Translations under genes and position numbers: made by a program | In this document: positions 17,362-25,907 of the stretch, piece by piece | Position numbering within the stretch: position 1 is the stretch's first letter | Layout: each line of letters begins with the position of its first letter | The notes under the pieces: generated by a model | The model's database searches: none | The model's input: the letters and a program-made list of their open reading frames with translations, nothing else | What the model was told of the DNA's origin: nothing | DNA from: Methanobacteriota archaeon | GTDB taxonomy: Archaea > Halobacteriota > Methanomicrobia > Methanomicrobiales > Methanospirillaceae | Direction of reading: 5' to 3' | Assembly (NCBI GenBank): GCA_029555345.1 | Contig: JAKPSJ010000148.1 | Span: forward strand, 1 to 41,646 | DNA: 41,646 nucleotides

Positions 17362-17374
17362 TTCCAGTGCAAGT
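17362..17374 (+). promoter_or_regulatory. Partial ORB-like half site upstream of hel308
   Basis: TTCCAGTGCAAGT differs by one base from the TTCCAGTGGAAGT half of the origin recognition boxes, in the same orientation as the full site 66 bp downstream. The G-rich part is not conserved. An AT-rich stretch (TTTTTTATTGAGATCAAATT) lies between the two. It could be a weak Orc1 site; on its own the evidence is modest. Confidence 0.4.
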
Positions 17375-17427
17375 GGATAACATCGGATGACCATGTTTTT
17401 TATTGAGATCAAATTATAATGAGAGTC

Positions 17428-17448
17428 CTGGAGTGGAAACAAAGGGGT
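17428..17448 (+). promoter_or_regulatory. Origin recognition box in the hel308 promoter
   Basis: AGTGGAAACAAAGGGGT is a 17-bp exact match to the ORB just upstream of orc1 (18 of 21 positions overall). It ends 6 nt before the hel308 ATG, downstream of the TATA-like AAATTATAA. Orc1 bound here would cover the transcription start or ribosome-binding region, so direct repression or replication-linked control of hel308 is plausible. The AGGGGT may also serve as ribosome binding site. Confidence 0.75.
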
Positions 17449-17453
17449 TATAA

Positions 17454-19619
17454 ATGAAGGTGAGAGACCTCCCGCTTCCGGGGTACCTCCTGGATACCTA
17501 TGCTGACCTCGGCATCGACGAGATGTATCCCCCACAGGCTGAATGTGTCGAGAAGGGACTGTTCGAGGGGAAAAACATCCTTCTTGCCGTTCCCACGGCG
17601 AGCGGAAAGACCCTGGTTGCAGAGATGGCCATGCACTATCATATCTCCCGGGGGGGAAAGTGCCTTTACATCGTCCCTCTCAAGGCCCTCGCAAGCGAAA
17701 AATACGAAGACTTCGCCCGGAAAAAGGTCAAGGTCGGGATTTCAACCGGCGATTTCGATCGCCGGGACGAAAACCTCGGGCGGAACGATATCATCGTGGC
17801 AACGAGTGAGAAGGTCGACTCGCTGATACGCAACAGTGCACACTGGATCCCCACGATCACGCTCCTTGTCGTGGACGAGGTACATCTCATTGACGAGCCC
17901 AGGCGTGGGCCGACACTCGAGATGGTCGTCACCAAGATGCGGGCGAGGAACGAGAACCTCCAGATAATCGCCCTCTCGGCAACGATTGGAAACCCCTGCG
18001 TGCTTGCGGGCTGGCTCGGCGCAGAGGTGGTGACAGGGTCGTGGCGCCCCATAGACCTCCGCCAGGGTGTCTACTGCAACGGCAGGATCTGTTTCGGCAG
18101 GGAAACACGAAAAGTGCCCCCCGTCTCGCGGAACGAGGATGTCAACCTCCTGCTCGACACGATATCCGAGGGGGGCCAGTGCCTTGTCTTTGTCTCGTCG
18201 CGCAAGAATGCCGAGGCATATGCAAAGAGAGCGGCAGCTGCACTCAAATGCACTGATCCCAGCCTCGAAGGGTATGCTGCCCGCCTGAAGAAGGTGTCGC
18301 AGACCGGCAACGAGGAAGTCCTCGCCTCCTGCGTTGCCATGGGTGCGGCGTTCCACCATGCCGGGCTGTCCCGGGAGTCGCGGGCCATCGTGGAGGAGGG
18401 GTTCAGGAAAGGCCACATACGGTGTATCGCCTCGACCCCGACGCTTGCTGCAGGGTTGAACCTCCCTGCCCGGCGGGTCGTCGTAAGGGATTTCCGCCGC
18501 TACGAGGCTGGCCAGGGGATGGTACCGATACCCGCCCGCGAATACCACCAGATGGCAGGAAGGGCCGGGCGACCAGGTCTCGACCCATACGGGGAGGCGG
18601 TCCTCATTGCGAAGGACGAGATCGAGGCGAAGGACCTCGAGGAATTCTACATCAATGCCCCAGCCGAGGACGTCAACTCCCGGTGCGCTGACGAGTCCGT
18701 CCTGGTAACGCACATCCTCTCTCTAATCGCATCCGGGTTCGCACGCAACCGCGATGACCTGGTAACATTCCTCGACAGGACTTTTTACTATTTCCAGCAC
18801 AAGAAGAGCCGCGTGATGGAGGCTGTCACAAAAAAGGCCCTGGATTTCCTCGAGAATGCCGGGATGATCACGAACCTTGGCGGCAACCTGTCCGCGACTG
18901 AGTATGGAACCCTCGTTTCGCTCCTCTATATCGACCCGCGAGGCGCCGAAACTATCGTCTCGGGTATGAGATCAGCAAAGGGATACTCGGACATGGGGCT
19001 CCTTCACCTCCTCTGCACCACGCCGGACATGTTCTGCCTCTATGTCAGCAACAAGGATCTCCCCACCATGGAAAGGTATCTCCTCGAGAACGAGGATGAG
19101 CTGTGGCTGGACCTTTCGTTTGGTGAGGAGGAGCCCTTTTTCCGTGCTCTCAAGACCGCCCTCGTCCTCCGGGACTGGACCGGTGAAGTCCCTATCGAGA
19201 CCATATGCGAAAGGTATTCAATCGGGGCTGGGGATGTCCATGCTCTCGTCGAGAGCTGCAACTGGCTTCTCCACGCCTCGGGCCGGCTCTCCTCGATGTG
19301 TGCACCACGGTTCACGAGGGCGATACGCGAGTTCGAAGTCTGCATGAAACACGGTATCAGGCGCGAGCTCCTGCCGCTTGTAAGGCTGCGCAACATCGGC
19401 CGGGTGAGGGCTCGGAGCCTCTATTCCAATGGGATAACGACTCCGGATGCCCTGCGTGCAGCCGATCCACGGGTCGTTGCATCCATTCTCGGGCGCGGGG
19501 TCGCCCAGTCTGTCCTGAAGCAGCTGGAACAGGAAGACAGCGATGACCGGGATGGCACGGGCGGGGATACTGGCACTCCCCTGGTCCAGTCCCGGCTCGA
19601 CGCATTTTCCGCGAGGTGA
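17454..19619 (+). CDS. hel308: Hel308 ATP-dependent DNA helicase
   Basis: A 721-aa superfamily 2 helicase of normal length. The Q motif is near YPPQAECVEKG, motif I is AVPTASGKTLVAEMA, motif Ia is YIVPLKALASEK, and the DEVH box is LLVVDEVHLIDEPRRG. Motif III is IALSATIGNP, motif IV is LVFVSSRKNAE and motifs V/VI are STPTLAAGLNLPARR and YHQMAGRAGRPG. The winged-helix and ratchet domains follow, and the C-terminal HhH is near LRNIGRVRARSLYSNG. The very end (STPLVQSRLDAFSAR-like, with QSRLDAF) resembles a PIP-type motif. It unwinds forked DNA at stalled replication forks. The promoter carries an ORB. The cgi121 gene follows after 30 bp. Confidence 0.96.
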   Translation: MKVRDLPLPGYLLDTYADLGIDEMYPPQAECVEKGLFEGKNILLAVPTASGKTLVAEMAMHYHISRGGKCLYIVPLKALASEKYEDFARKKVKVGISTGDFDRRDENLGRNDIIVATSEKVDSLIRNSAHWIPTITLLVVDEVHLIDEPRRGPTLEMVVTKMRARNENLQIIALSATIGNPCVLAGWLGAEVVTGSWRPIDLRQGVYCNGRICFGRETRKVPPVSRNEDVNLLLDTISEGGQCLVFVSSRKNAEAYAKRAAAALKCTDPSLEGYAARLKKVSQTGNEEVLASCVAMGAAFHHAGLSRESRAIVEEGFRKGHIRCIASTPTLAAGLNLPARRVVVRDFRRYEAGQGMVPIPAREYHQMAGRAGRPGLDPYGEAVLIAKDEIEAKDLEEFYINAPAEDVNSRCADESVLVTHILSLIASGFARNRDDLVTFLDRTFYYFQHKKSRVMEAVTKKALDFLENAGMITNLGGNLSATEYGTLVSLLYIDPRGAETIVSGMRSAKGYSDMGLLHLLCTTPDMFCLYVSNKDLPTMERYLLENEDELWLDLSFGEEEPFFRALKTALVLRDWTGEVPIETICERYSIGAGDVHALVESCNWLLHASGRLSSMCAPRFTRAIREFEVCMKHGIRRELLPLVRLRNIGRVRARSLYSNGITTPDALRAADPRVVASILGRGVAQSVLKQLEQEDSDDRDGTGGDTGTPLVQSRLDAFSAR

Positions 19620-19649
19620 TCTGAGACGGAGTCTTTCTCAATTCGGCAG

Positions 19650-20138
19650 GTGAGGGTCACGATCGAGGACCTCGGGGGTTTCCTGCAGAGAATCAATTGT
19701 ATCGCGGCCAGGGCGGGGACGCATATCATACTCTTCGATGCCAGCAGGATGGCTGGAAAGGCACACGTCATGGCAGCTCTTCACCATGCCTTCAGATCAC
19801 TTGAGAACGACACGATGATCTCGGCACGGGTCGAGGTGGAGGCCCTCCTCTATGCGGCCGGATCACGCCAGATAGTAGAGGGAATACAATTCGGGGTGCA
19901 TGCAGGTGAAAACATGGCATACCTCTGCCTGTGCCCAGAGAGCAGGGAGGCGTGGGAAGAGCTTGCACCTCTTTTCTCACCTGCCGACGACGAGGACTGG
20001 GAGTCTATCGATCCGGAAAAGGCAGCCCTTCTCTGTTCCCTGTTCTCGATCACGCCCCGTGAACTCGAGGTCTGCGGGATCGAGAGACTGCAGGACCTCG
20101 TCATAGAGAGAGTGGCACTCCTAGAGGTCTACCGGTAA
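19650..20138 (+). CDS. cgi121: KEOPS complex subunit Cgi121
   Basis: A 162-aa protein matching Cgi121. The region AALHHAFRSLENDTMISARV, then VEALLYAAGSRQIVEGIQFG, is the family hallmark, and a C-terminal helix ends in VIERVALLEVYR. Cgi121 binds the CCA end of tRNA for the KEOPS complex, which makes t6A37. The GTG start follows the hel308 stop by 30 bp. The same orientation suggests a shared transcript with the helicase. It is convergent with moaB, with only 8 bp between. The TrmO-family gene in this window acts on the same tRNA modification. Confidence 0.88.
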   Translation: MRVTIEDLGGFLQRINCIAARAGTHIILFDASRMAGKAHVMAALHHAFRSLENDTMISARVEVEALLYAAGSRQIVEGIQFGVHAGENMAYLCLCPESREAWEELAPLFSPADDEDWESIDPEKAALLCSLFSITPRELEVCGIERLQDLVIERVALLEVYR

Positions 20139-20146
20139 AGAATGTT

Positions 20147-20644
20147 TCACTGCTCTCTCTTCCGGGCATGCGATACCAGGTGGCGCAACTCCGGGAGGAT
20201 GATCTCCTTCATGGCAAGAGTTACTGCCGCTGTCGAGCCCGGCAGGCAGAAGACTACCCTCTCTCTGCATGTCCCTGCGATGGCCCTCGAAAGGAGTGCT
20301 GCCGTCCCGACATCAGCATAACTCTTCTGCCTGAAGATCTCTCCAAACCCATCGATGATTTTGTCAAGAACGGGGACCACGGCTTCGATGGTACAGTCGT
20401 CAGGCGATATGCCCGTACCCCCGTTGAGGATGACACAGTTGCAGTCTCCGAGGACTTCGTGGAGGCCACACCTGATCATCAGGATGTCGTCTCTCACGAT
20501 TGAGTAGTGGAGAACAGGGATCTTTTCTTCTTCAAGGAGGGAGAGAATTGCCTGTCCACTTCCGTCAGTCTCCCTCGTACGTGTGGTGGAAACGGTGATC
20601 ACGGCTGCCGTGATATCCACGGGTCTTTCATGTTCTTTCTTCAT
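20147..20644 (-). CDS. moaB: MoaB/MogA family molybdopterin biosynthesis protein
   Basis: A 165-aa protein with the MoCF-binding fold: AAVITVSTTRTRETDGSGQA at the start, the signature VILNGGTGISPDDCTIEAV, FRQKSYADVGTAALLSRAIA and the closing VFCLPGSTAAVTLAMKEII. The family adenylylates molybdopterin during molybdenum/tungsten cofactor synthesis, needed by formylmethanofuran and formate dehydrogenases in methanogens. Its start borders the replication origin region, so its promoter lies within it. Normal length. Confidence 0.93.
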   Translation of the reverse strand: MKKEHERPVDITAAVITVSTTRTRETDGSGQAILSLLEEEKIPVLHYSIVRDDILMIRCGLHEVLGDCNCVILNGGTGISPDDCTIEAVVPVLDKIIDGFGEIFRQKSYADVGTAALLSRAIAGTCRERVVFCLPGSTAAVTLAMKEIILPELRHLVSHARKREQ

Positions 20645-20729
20645 CGGTACCTGGTTCGTTTCTCAAGTAGGATAAACAATATTGCTTGCCATTGGCCTGT
20701 TTACCGGCATTGCCAGGAACAGGAGCAAG

Positions 20730-20750
20730 ACCCCATTATTTCCACTGGAG
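20730..20750 (-). repeat. Origin recognition box 1
   Basis: On the minus strand this reads TCCAGTGGAAATAATGGGGT, matching the TTCCAGTGGAA core and GGGGT end of the other boxes. It is the outermost left box and lies beyond the palindromic repeat. Confidence 0.8.
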
Positions 20751-20870
20751 ATTGGGAAGTGGCAGCGGGTGATTCCCGATTCAATGGAACTTGAAAAGGC
20801 TGACCCTAAATCAATGGTATAACTAGGTCTGAAGAATTGGTTTTGGCACGAAAACACGCATAATTCCTCT

Positions 20871-20952
20871 GGCAACAGGCCCGACGCATGAAAATGCCGG
20901 GGGCATTTTCATGCATAGGGCCTGTTGCGAGACGCACCATTATTGTTTTCAT
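20871..20952. repeat. Palindromic repeat copy B, inside the origin region
   Basis: A long hairpin can form. CAACAGGCCC pairs with GGGCCTGTTG, and ATGAAAATGCC pairs with GGCATTTTCAT around a short G-rich turn. The right flank (GAGACGCACCATTATTGTTT) is the reverse complement of the start of copy A between gap and tyrS. It lies between origin boxes 1 and 2, so it may affect origin structure or be a non-autonomous insertion. Confidence 0.8.
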
Positions 20953-21194
20953 AGGAAATTGCTGTATTCAATTGTTAAGATCCAAACGGGGGAGGAAATG
21001 AAAATTTTCATCCAGTAGGCCTGATGCACGCATCACTGCGATTATCAGCGATTGTACCTATCGTAGCAGGATATGTATTGCCTGGACGAGTTTCTATATC
21101 CCGAGAGGCAGCTTTCCGTTTTGGACCTGGCACCTATAGTTCCTATATGGATTTATAGGGATGGAAAAATTCCCTTTTCATGAACCGCTGAAGA

Positions 21195-21215
21195 ACCCCT
21201 TTACTTCCACTGGAA
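21195..21215 (-). repeat. Origin recognition box 2
   Basis: On the minus strand this reads TTCCAGTGGAAGTAAAGGGG followed by T. It fits the box consensus fully and points away from the AT-rich core. Confidence 0.88.
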
Positions 21216-21426
21216 CCCATCAGATGAAATAATGAGGATAATCAATTTTTTAAGGATCTTATGTGTTGCAATTCTATAGAGTTACAGGGTGTGGTTTCCA
21301 TATTTCAATAGAGTGTGGGTATTGAAACTTTACATGTATTTCGTTAAACTTTTATAAAATAAAAGGATAAACAGAAATGAATAGTTCTTATTCTTACAAC
21401 TTCAAACAATGAAGTTCTTACAATAT

Positions 21427-21447
21427 TTCCAGTGGAAGTAATAGGGT
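21427..21447 (+). repeat. Origin recognition box 3
   Basis: TTCCAGTGGAAGTAATAGGG plus T matches the consensus, with changes only near the G run. It borders the right side of the AT-rich core, in opposite orientation to boxes 1 and 2. Confidence 0.85.
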
Positions 21448-21561
21448 CCCCCACTGGATATCCAGGCTTCGATCACTTCTATGGAAACATACGTTTTTCA
21501 CGTCTATTGAAATTCATTTTTAAAATCGTTTGTTACCATTTCGTAACCTGAATTTTTTTTA

Positions 21562-21582
21562 TTCCAGTGGAAACAAAGGGGT
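21562..21582 (+). repeat. Origin recognition box 4
   Basis: TTCCAGTGGAAACAAAGGGG plus T is the box closest to orc1, about 70 bp before its ATG, and shares 17 consecutive bases with the hel308 promoter site. Autoregulation of orc1 by its product is possible. Confidence 0.88.
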
Positions 21583-21652
21583 TTATTTCGATATCAAACA
21601 GCTGACTTTTTGAGGATTGGCAGGGATATGATACTCTCCCAGAGGGTCAGGG

Positions 21653-22936
21653 ATGTCAGACGAAGAGAGTGCATCGGTAGGACTGTTCAAAAAATACCTT
21701 GAGTCGAATAAAATTTTTAAAAACAGGGAGGTACTTCGTCATTCGTACAGGCCCCAGATACTCCCTCACAGGCGCCCGCAGATAGACCAGGTCGCAGCGA
21801 TCCTTGCACCCTCCCTCCGGAACGAAACTCCCTCGAATATACTCATCTACGGCAAGACTGGAACAGGAAAAACCGCGGTTGTCCGCTACGTCGGGGCAGA
21901 ACTCGAGACTGCCGGGGTCCACCTGGAGAAGATCTGCAGGGTCGTGCACCTCAACTGCGAAGTCATCGATACCCAGTACCGTGTGCTCGCACAGATATCC
22001 AAGACACTCCTTGGCGATGACGAGACGGCAAGCGACAAGGCGCGGACACATATCCCCATGACGGGATGGCCCACAGATCAGGTTTATGCCGAACTCAAGA
22101 ACCAGCTCGAGAGCATGGGAGGCGTCCTTATCATCGTCCTGGACGAAATTGACAAACTCGTGAAAAAGAGCGGGGACGAGACCCTCTATAACCTCTCCCG
22201 TATCAATTCAGACCTGAAAAAGTCGAAGGTGAGCATGATCGGAATTTCGAACGATCTTTCCTTCAAAGACTTCCTCGACCCCCGCGTGCTCTCATCCCTT
22301 TCCGAAGAGGAACTCGTATTTCCCCCCTACAATGCACCCCAACTCTGCGATATCCTGTGGCAACGTGCCGAGATGGCATTCCTCGAAGGGGTCCTCGAGG
22401 AAGGGGTCATCCCGCTCTGTGCGGCGCTTGCTGCCCAGGAACACGGGGATGCACGGCGCGCCCTCGACCTACTCCGCGTTTCCGGCGAGATCGCCGACCG
22501 GGAGGAGGCCGGCCGGGTCAGCGAGTCCCATGTCAAGATGGCGCAGGCCAAGATCGAGGTTGACTCGATGATCGAATGCATTGCAACACTGCCAACCCAG
22601 AGCAAGGTCGTCCTCTATTCCATGCTCCTCCTCGACCAGATGGGCCAGACTATCTTCACGAGCGGAGAGGTGAGCAGGATCTACAAGGAGATCGCACCTG
22701 TCCTCGACCTCGATGTCCTCACGCACCGGAGGATCACGGACCTCATCTCCGAACTGAACATGCTGGGTGTCATCAATACCCGGATAGTGAGCCGGGGACG
22801 CTACGGAAGGACAAAGGAGATGTGGTTTGATACGAATACACGTAAGATATGGGATGTCATCACCTCGGATGCCCGCCTGAGCGCCCAGGGCATCATCAAG
22901 AAGGACGTCCAGTGGTGTATATCCCTGTTCAGGTGA
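21653..22936 (+). CDS. orc1: Orc1/Cdc6 replication initiator
   Basis: A 427-aa AAA+ initiator of normal length. Walker A is NILIYGKTGTGKTAVVRYV, Walker B is VLIIVLDEIDKLV, sensor 1 is in SMIGISNDLSF and the sensor 2 region is HGDARRALDLLRVSGEIADR. A C-terminal winged helix (IYKEIAPVLDLDVLTHRRIT, DLISELNMLGVINTRIVSRG) binds ORB DNA. It should bind the boxes directly upstream and load MCM. AGAGGGTCAGGG precedes the ATG. An Lrp gene and an aminotransferase follow with tiny gaps, so the three may be co-transcribed. Confidence 0.97.
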   Translation: MSDEESASVGLFKKYLESNKIFKNREVLRHSYRPQILPHRRPQIDQVAAILAPSLRNETPSNILIYGKTGTGKTAVVRYVGAELETAGVHLEKICRVVHLNCEVIDTQYRVLAQISKTLLGDDETASDKARTHIPMTGWPTDQVYAELKNQLESMGGVLIIVLDEIDKLVKKSGDETLYNLSRINSDLKKSKVSMIGISNDLSFKDFLDPRVLSSLSEEELVFPPYNAPQLCDILWQRAEMAFLEGVLEEGVIPLCAALAAQEHGDARRALDLLRVSGEIADREEAGRVSESHVKMAQAKIEVDSMIECIATLPTQSKVVLYSMLLLDQMGQTIFTSGEVSRIYKEIAPVLDLDVLTHRRITDLISELNMLGVINTRIVSRGRYGRTKEMWFDTNTRKIWDVITSDARLSAQGIIKKDVQWCISLFR

Positions 22937-22943
22937 AACATTC

Positions 22944-23435
22944 ATGGACGAAAAAGACCTTCTCCTGCTCCAGCTTCTAGAGGAGAACAGCCGCCTGACT
23001 ACCCAGGAGCTGGCCGTCATGACCGAGATGGCGCCAGAAGAGGTTGCAGCACGTGTATCGGCACTGGAATCATCAGGCGTGATCTGCAGTTACACTGCAG
23101 TCATCGACTGGGAGAAGGCGGGAAACGGGGAAGTGTCTGCAATCATCGAGCTGAAGGTGAACCCAGAGCGTGACTTTGGGTACGACCGGATCGCCGAGAG
23201 GCTATCCCGGTTCCGCCAGGTCAGATCCCTTCGGCTCATCACCGGGACGTATGACCTCCAGCTGACCGTCACAGGCAGGACCATGCAGGAAGTGGCTCGT
23301 TTTGTGTCTGAATATATCGCCCCTATGGACCGTATCCGGGAGACTGCCACCCATATCGTCATGAAGAGCTACAAAGAGAACGGTCGCACATTCCGCGAGA
23401 AGGAAGGGGACGAGCGGATCCCGTACTCGCTGTGA
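22944..23435 (+). CDS. Lrp/AsnC family transcriptional regulator
   Basis: The N-terminal helix-turn-helix (LLQLLEENSRLTTQELAVMT, then VAARVSALESSGVICSYTAV) is followed by an RAM/Lrp ligand-binding domain (GEVSAIIELKVNPERDFGYD, LRLITGTYDLQLTVTGRTMQ). The size of 163 aa is normal. It lies 7 bp after orc1 and 7 bp before the aminotransferase, so it probably controls or senses the amino acid handled by that enzyme. Lrp-aminotransferase pairs are common in archaea. Confidence 0.93.
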   Translation: MDEKDLLLLQLLEENSRLTTQELAVMTEMAPEEVAARVSALESSGVICSYTAVIDWEKAGNGEVSAIIELKVNPERDFGYDRIAERLSRFRQVRSLRLITGTYDLQLTVTGRTMQEVARFVSEYIAPMDRIRETATHIVMKSYKENGRTFREKEGDERIPYSL

Positions 23436-23442
23436 GGTTGCG

Positions 23443-24642
23443 ATGAGGGACTTGGTCTCGCGGAAGGCAAGGGAGATCCCCCCTTCCGGCATCCGCAGGT
23501 TCTTTGAACTGGCCCTCACGATGAACGAGGTCATATCTCTCGGCGTGGGCGAACCGGACTTTTCCACCCCCTGGAATATCTGCGAGGCAAGCATCTACTC
23601 GATAGAACAGGGTGGCACATCATATACCCCCAACCGGGGCATCGGGCCACTCCGGGAAGCGCTGTCGCGCTGGCTGCGCGACCATTACAGGCTCTCCTAT
23701 GACCCTGAAAACGAGATGATTATCACATCCGGTGTCTCAGAGGGCCTGGATATTGCGATAAGGGCAGTTGTCGACCCAGGCGACGAGGTCCTGGTAGCGG
23801 AGCCCTGTTATGTCTCCTACTCCCCCTGCGTGACACTGTCCGGGGGGACACCGGTCCCGGTCCCGTGCGTCGAGGAGGACCAGTTCCGGCTCAACCCGGA
23901 CCGGCTGATGGAGAGGGTCACGGGGAAGAGCAAGGCGCTCGTCATGAACTTCCCCAACAACCCGACGGGAGCAGTCATGGGAAGGGAGGACCTGCGGGCG
24001 ATAGCAGATATCGTCTGTGACCATGACTTGGTGCTGATCAGCGACGAGGTATACTCCGAACTGACATACAGCGGGAACCACGTCGCAGCCGCAACAGTGG
24101 GCGACCTTGCGCAACGCACGATAACCCTGAACGGGTTTTCAAAGGCGTATGCAATGACAGGGTGGCGAATAGGGTACCTCTGCGCGCCGCAGGAAATCTG
24201 CGATGCCGCGCTCAAGATCCACCAGTACGTCATGCTCTGCGCCCCTGTCATGGGGCAGGTAGCAGCCCTCGAGGGGATAAGGAGGGGCGAAGAGGAAAAG
24301 GACAGGATGATCAGGGAATACCACGTGAGGCGGAACCTCTTTGTCGATGGCCTCAACAGCATCGGGCTCGTGTGCCACCGCCCGGAGGGTGCGTTCTATG
24401 CGTTCCCCTCGGTCGCGGAAACAGGCCTCTCCGACCAGGAATTTGCCGAGCGGCTCCTTCTGGAAGAGCACGTGGCGGTCGTGCCGGGCAACGTCTTCGG
24501 ATGCGGAGGGGAGGGGCACGTCCGTTGCGCGTACGCGGTCTCGCGGGAGGACCTCGCTCAAGCTCTCCAGCGGATGAAAGGGTTCGTATCGAGGTGCCAG
24601 GAAACTGCAGTCCCTCTTGTCCACCCGCATGACCTTTCTTAG
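23443..24642 (+). CDS. Class I/II pyridoxal-phosphate aminotransferase
   Basis: A fold type I aminotransferase of 399 aa. ISLGVGEPDFSTPWNI is the N-terminal substrate motif, YTPNRGIGPLREALSRWL follows, and NFPNNPTGAVMGREDL and VLISDEVYSELTYSG contact the cofactor. The PLP lysine is in TLNGFSKAYAMTGWRIGYLC, and the carboxylate-binding Arg is in GHVRCAYAVSRED. It resembles the aspartate/alanine or aromatic aminotransferase groups; specificity cannot be read from sequence. It is the third gene after orc1 and probably regulated by the adjacent Lrp protein. Confidence 0.92.
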   Translation: MRDLVSRKAREIPPSGIRRFFELALTMNEVISLGVGEPDFSTPWNICEASIYSIEQGGTSYTPNRGIGPLREALSRWLRDHYRLSYDPENEMIITSGVSEGLDIAIRAVVDPGDEVLVAEPCYVSYSPCVTLSGGTPVPVPCVEEDQFRLNPDRLMERVTGKSKALVMNFPNNPTGAVMGREDLRAIADIVCDHDLVLISDEVYSELTYSGNHVAAATVGDLAQRTITLNGFSKAYAMTGWRIGYLCAPQEICDAALKIHQYVMLCAPVMGQVAALEGIRRGEEEKDRMIREYHVRRNLFVDGLNSIGLVCHRPEGAFYAFPSVAETGLSDQEFAERLLLEEHVAVVPGNVFGCGGEGHVRCAYAVSREDLAQALQRMKGFVSRCQETAVPLVHPHDLS

Positions 24643-24896
24643 GACAGCCGGCATTTCTCTGTCATAGGTCTCCTGGAGTATGGATTCCCCGGCCTGCGGG
24701 AAAAAACGCGCAGAAGATGCCAGGCCGGATAACCATGGAGAAATCCGGTTAGAGACGTGGGGAGAAATCCCGGCATGTTCCTGCATGCCTGTGCAGGAGC
24801 CAGTCGCACCTTCTCGTTCTCTCTCCTCTCAGGGCAGGAGCGGTGTTTTACGATAGCCTTTTATCCGGTATCCGGGTCTATAGTATATGGTCGTAC
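24643..24896. other. Intergenic region before purA
   Basis: About 250 bp with no gene supported. TTCCCCGGCCTGCGGGAAAAAA may form a small hairpin followed by an A run, and could act as a terminator-like structure. The right end (CTATAGTATATGG) is AT-rich and may be the purA promoter. The purA frame stays open upstream into this region, but those codons are not conserved. Confidence 0.35.
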
Positions 24897-25907
24897 ATGA
24901 GTTGCACCATAGTCGTTGGCGGTTTTTTTGGTGATGAAGGGAAGGGCAAGATCGTTGCGCACCTTGCTTACCGGGATCACCCCTCCATCATCTCGCGGGG
25001 AGGGGTCGGTCCGAATGCCGGTCATACAGTGAAGATGGGGGAAAGGGAGTACGGTGTGCGCATGGTTCCTTCGGGGTTTGTGTACCCCGATGCCCGCCTG
25101 ATGATCGGAACAGGCGTCCTGGTCGACCCGAGAGTCTTCGCCAGTGAAGTCGAGATGCTCGGCGTCGCAGGCAGGACATTCGTCGACAAGCGGTGTGCAA
25201 TCATCGATGAAACCCATATCGAGCGGGACAGGTCGAGTTCTCACCTTGCAAAGACAATCGGAAGCACGGGGAGCGGGTGCGGTCCTGCCAATGCAGACCG
25301 CGTCCTCCGCGTGGCCAGACTGGCAGGGGACATCCCCGAGCTGGGCCCGTATCTCGCAGACGTCCCGCTCGAGATCAATTCGGCCCTCGACCGTGGCGAA
25401 AGCGTCCTCCTCGAGGGAACACAGGGTTTTGGGATCTCGCTGTTCTACGGGACTTACCCGTACGTCACGAGCAAGGACACATCCGCGTCCCAGATAGCGG
25501 CTGACAACGGCGTGGGACCGACCCGTGTCGATGACGTCGTGGTCGTCTTCAAGGCCTACCCGACAAGGGTCGGCGAGGGGCCCTTTTCGACCGAGATGGC
25601 GAGGGATGTATCCGACCATATTGGCATCCAGGAATTCGGGACCGTGACGCACAGGCAGAGGAGGATAGGGGAGTGGGATGGAGAGATGGCTCGGTATTCC
25701 GCCATGGTGAACGGTTGCACTCAGGCAGCGATCACGGGGATCGACCGGGTCGACAGTGACTGTTTTGGGATAACCGAATATGACCGCCTGACGAAAAAAG
25801 CCCGTGAGTTCCTCTCCCAGGCAGAAGAAGACATCGGGTGTCCCATCACCCTCATCTCGACCGGACCGGATATCTCCCAGATCGTCGATATCAGGAGTGA
25901 GCTGTGA
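24897..25907 (+). CDS. purA: Adenylosuccinate synthetase
   Basis: Archaeal short-form PurA (336 aa from the chosen start). The GTP-binding start [20 protein letters not shown], the IMP site [37 protein letters not shown] and the C-terminal base-recognition region are clear. It joins IMP and aspartate using GTP on the path to AMP. The track start adds 18 unrelated residues; MSCTIVVGG is the family start. The stop overlaps the GTG of the following Trm112-like gene. Confidence 0.95.
   Translation: MSCTIVVGGFFGDEGKGKIVAHLAYRDHPSIISRGGVGPNAGHTVKMGEREYGVRMVPSGFVYPDARLMIGTGVLVDPRVFASEVEMLGVAGRTFVDKRCAIIDETHIERDRSSSHLAKTIGSTGSGCGPANADRVLRVARLAGDIPELGPYLADVPLEINSALDRGESVLLEGTQGFGISLFYGTYPYVTSKDTSASQIAADNGVGPTRVDDVVVVFKAYPTRVGEGPFSTEMARDVSDHIGIQEFGTVTHRQRRIGEWDGEMARYSAMVNGCTQAAITGIDRVDSDCFGITEYDRLTKKAREFLSQAEEDIGCPITLISTGPDISQIVDIRSEL

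Larger units (their letters stand above)
20645..21652. other. oriC: Chromosomal replication origin (oriC) next to orc1/cdc6
   Basis: About 1 kb without protein genes. It has four ORB elements: two on the minus strand (left) and two on the plus strand (right), enclosing a strongly AT-rich core (for example TTTTATAAAATAAAAGGATA). Inverted ORBs around an unwinding region beside an orc1/cdc6 gene is the standard archaeal origin layout. The segment also carries a palindromic repeat between the two left ORBs. Another reversed TCCAGTGG-like core (CCCCCACTGGA) touches the third ORB. Several T-rich and A-rich tracts are present. No other gene or RNA is supported. Confidence 0.88.

Noticed and set aside
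21001-21060. Possible third copy of the palindromic repeat (AGGCCTGATGCACGCATCA)
   Set aside because: Similarity is short and gapped; it cannot be separated from chance without a search.
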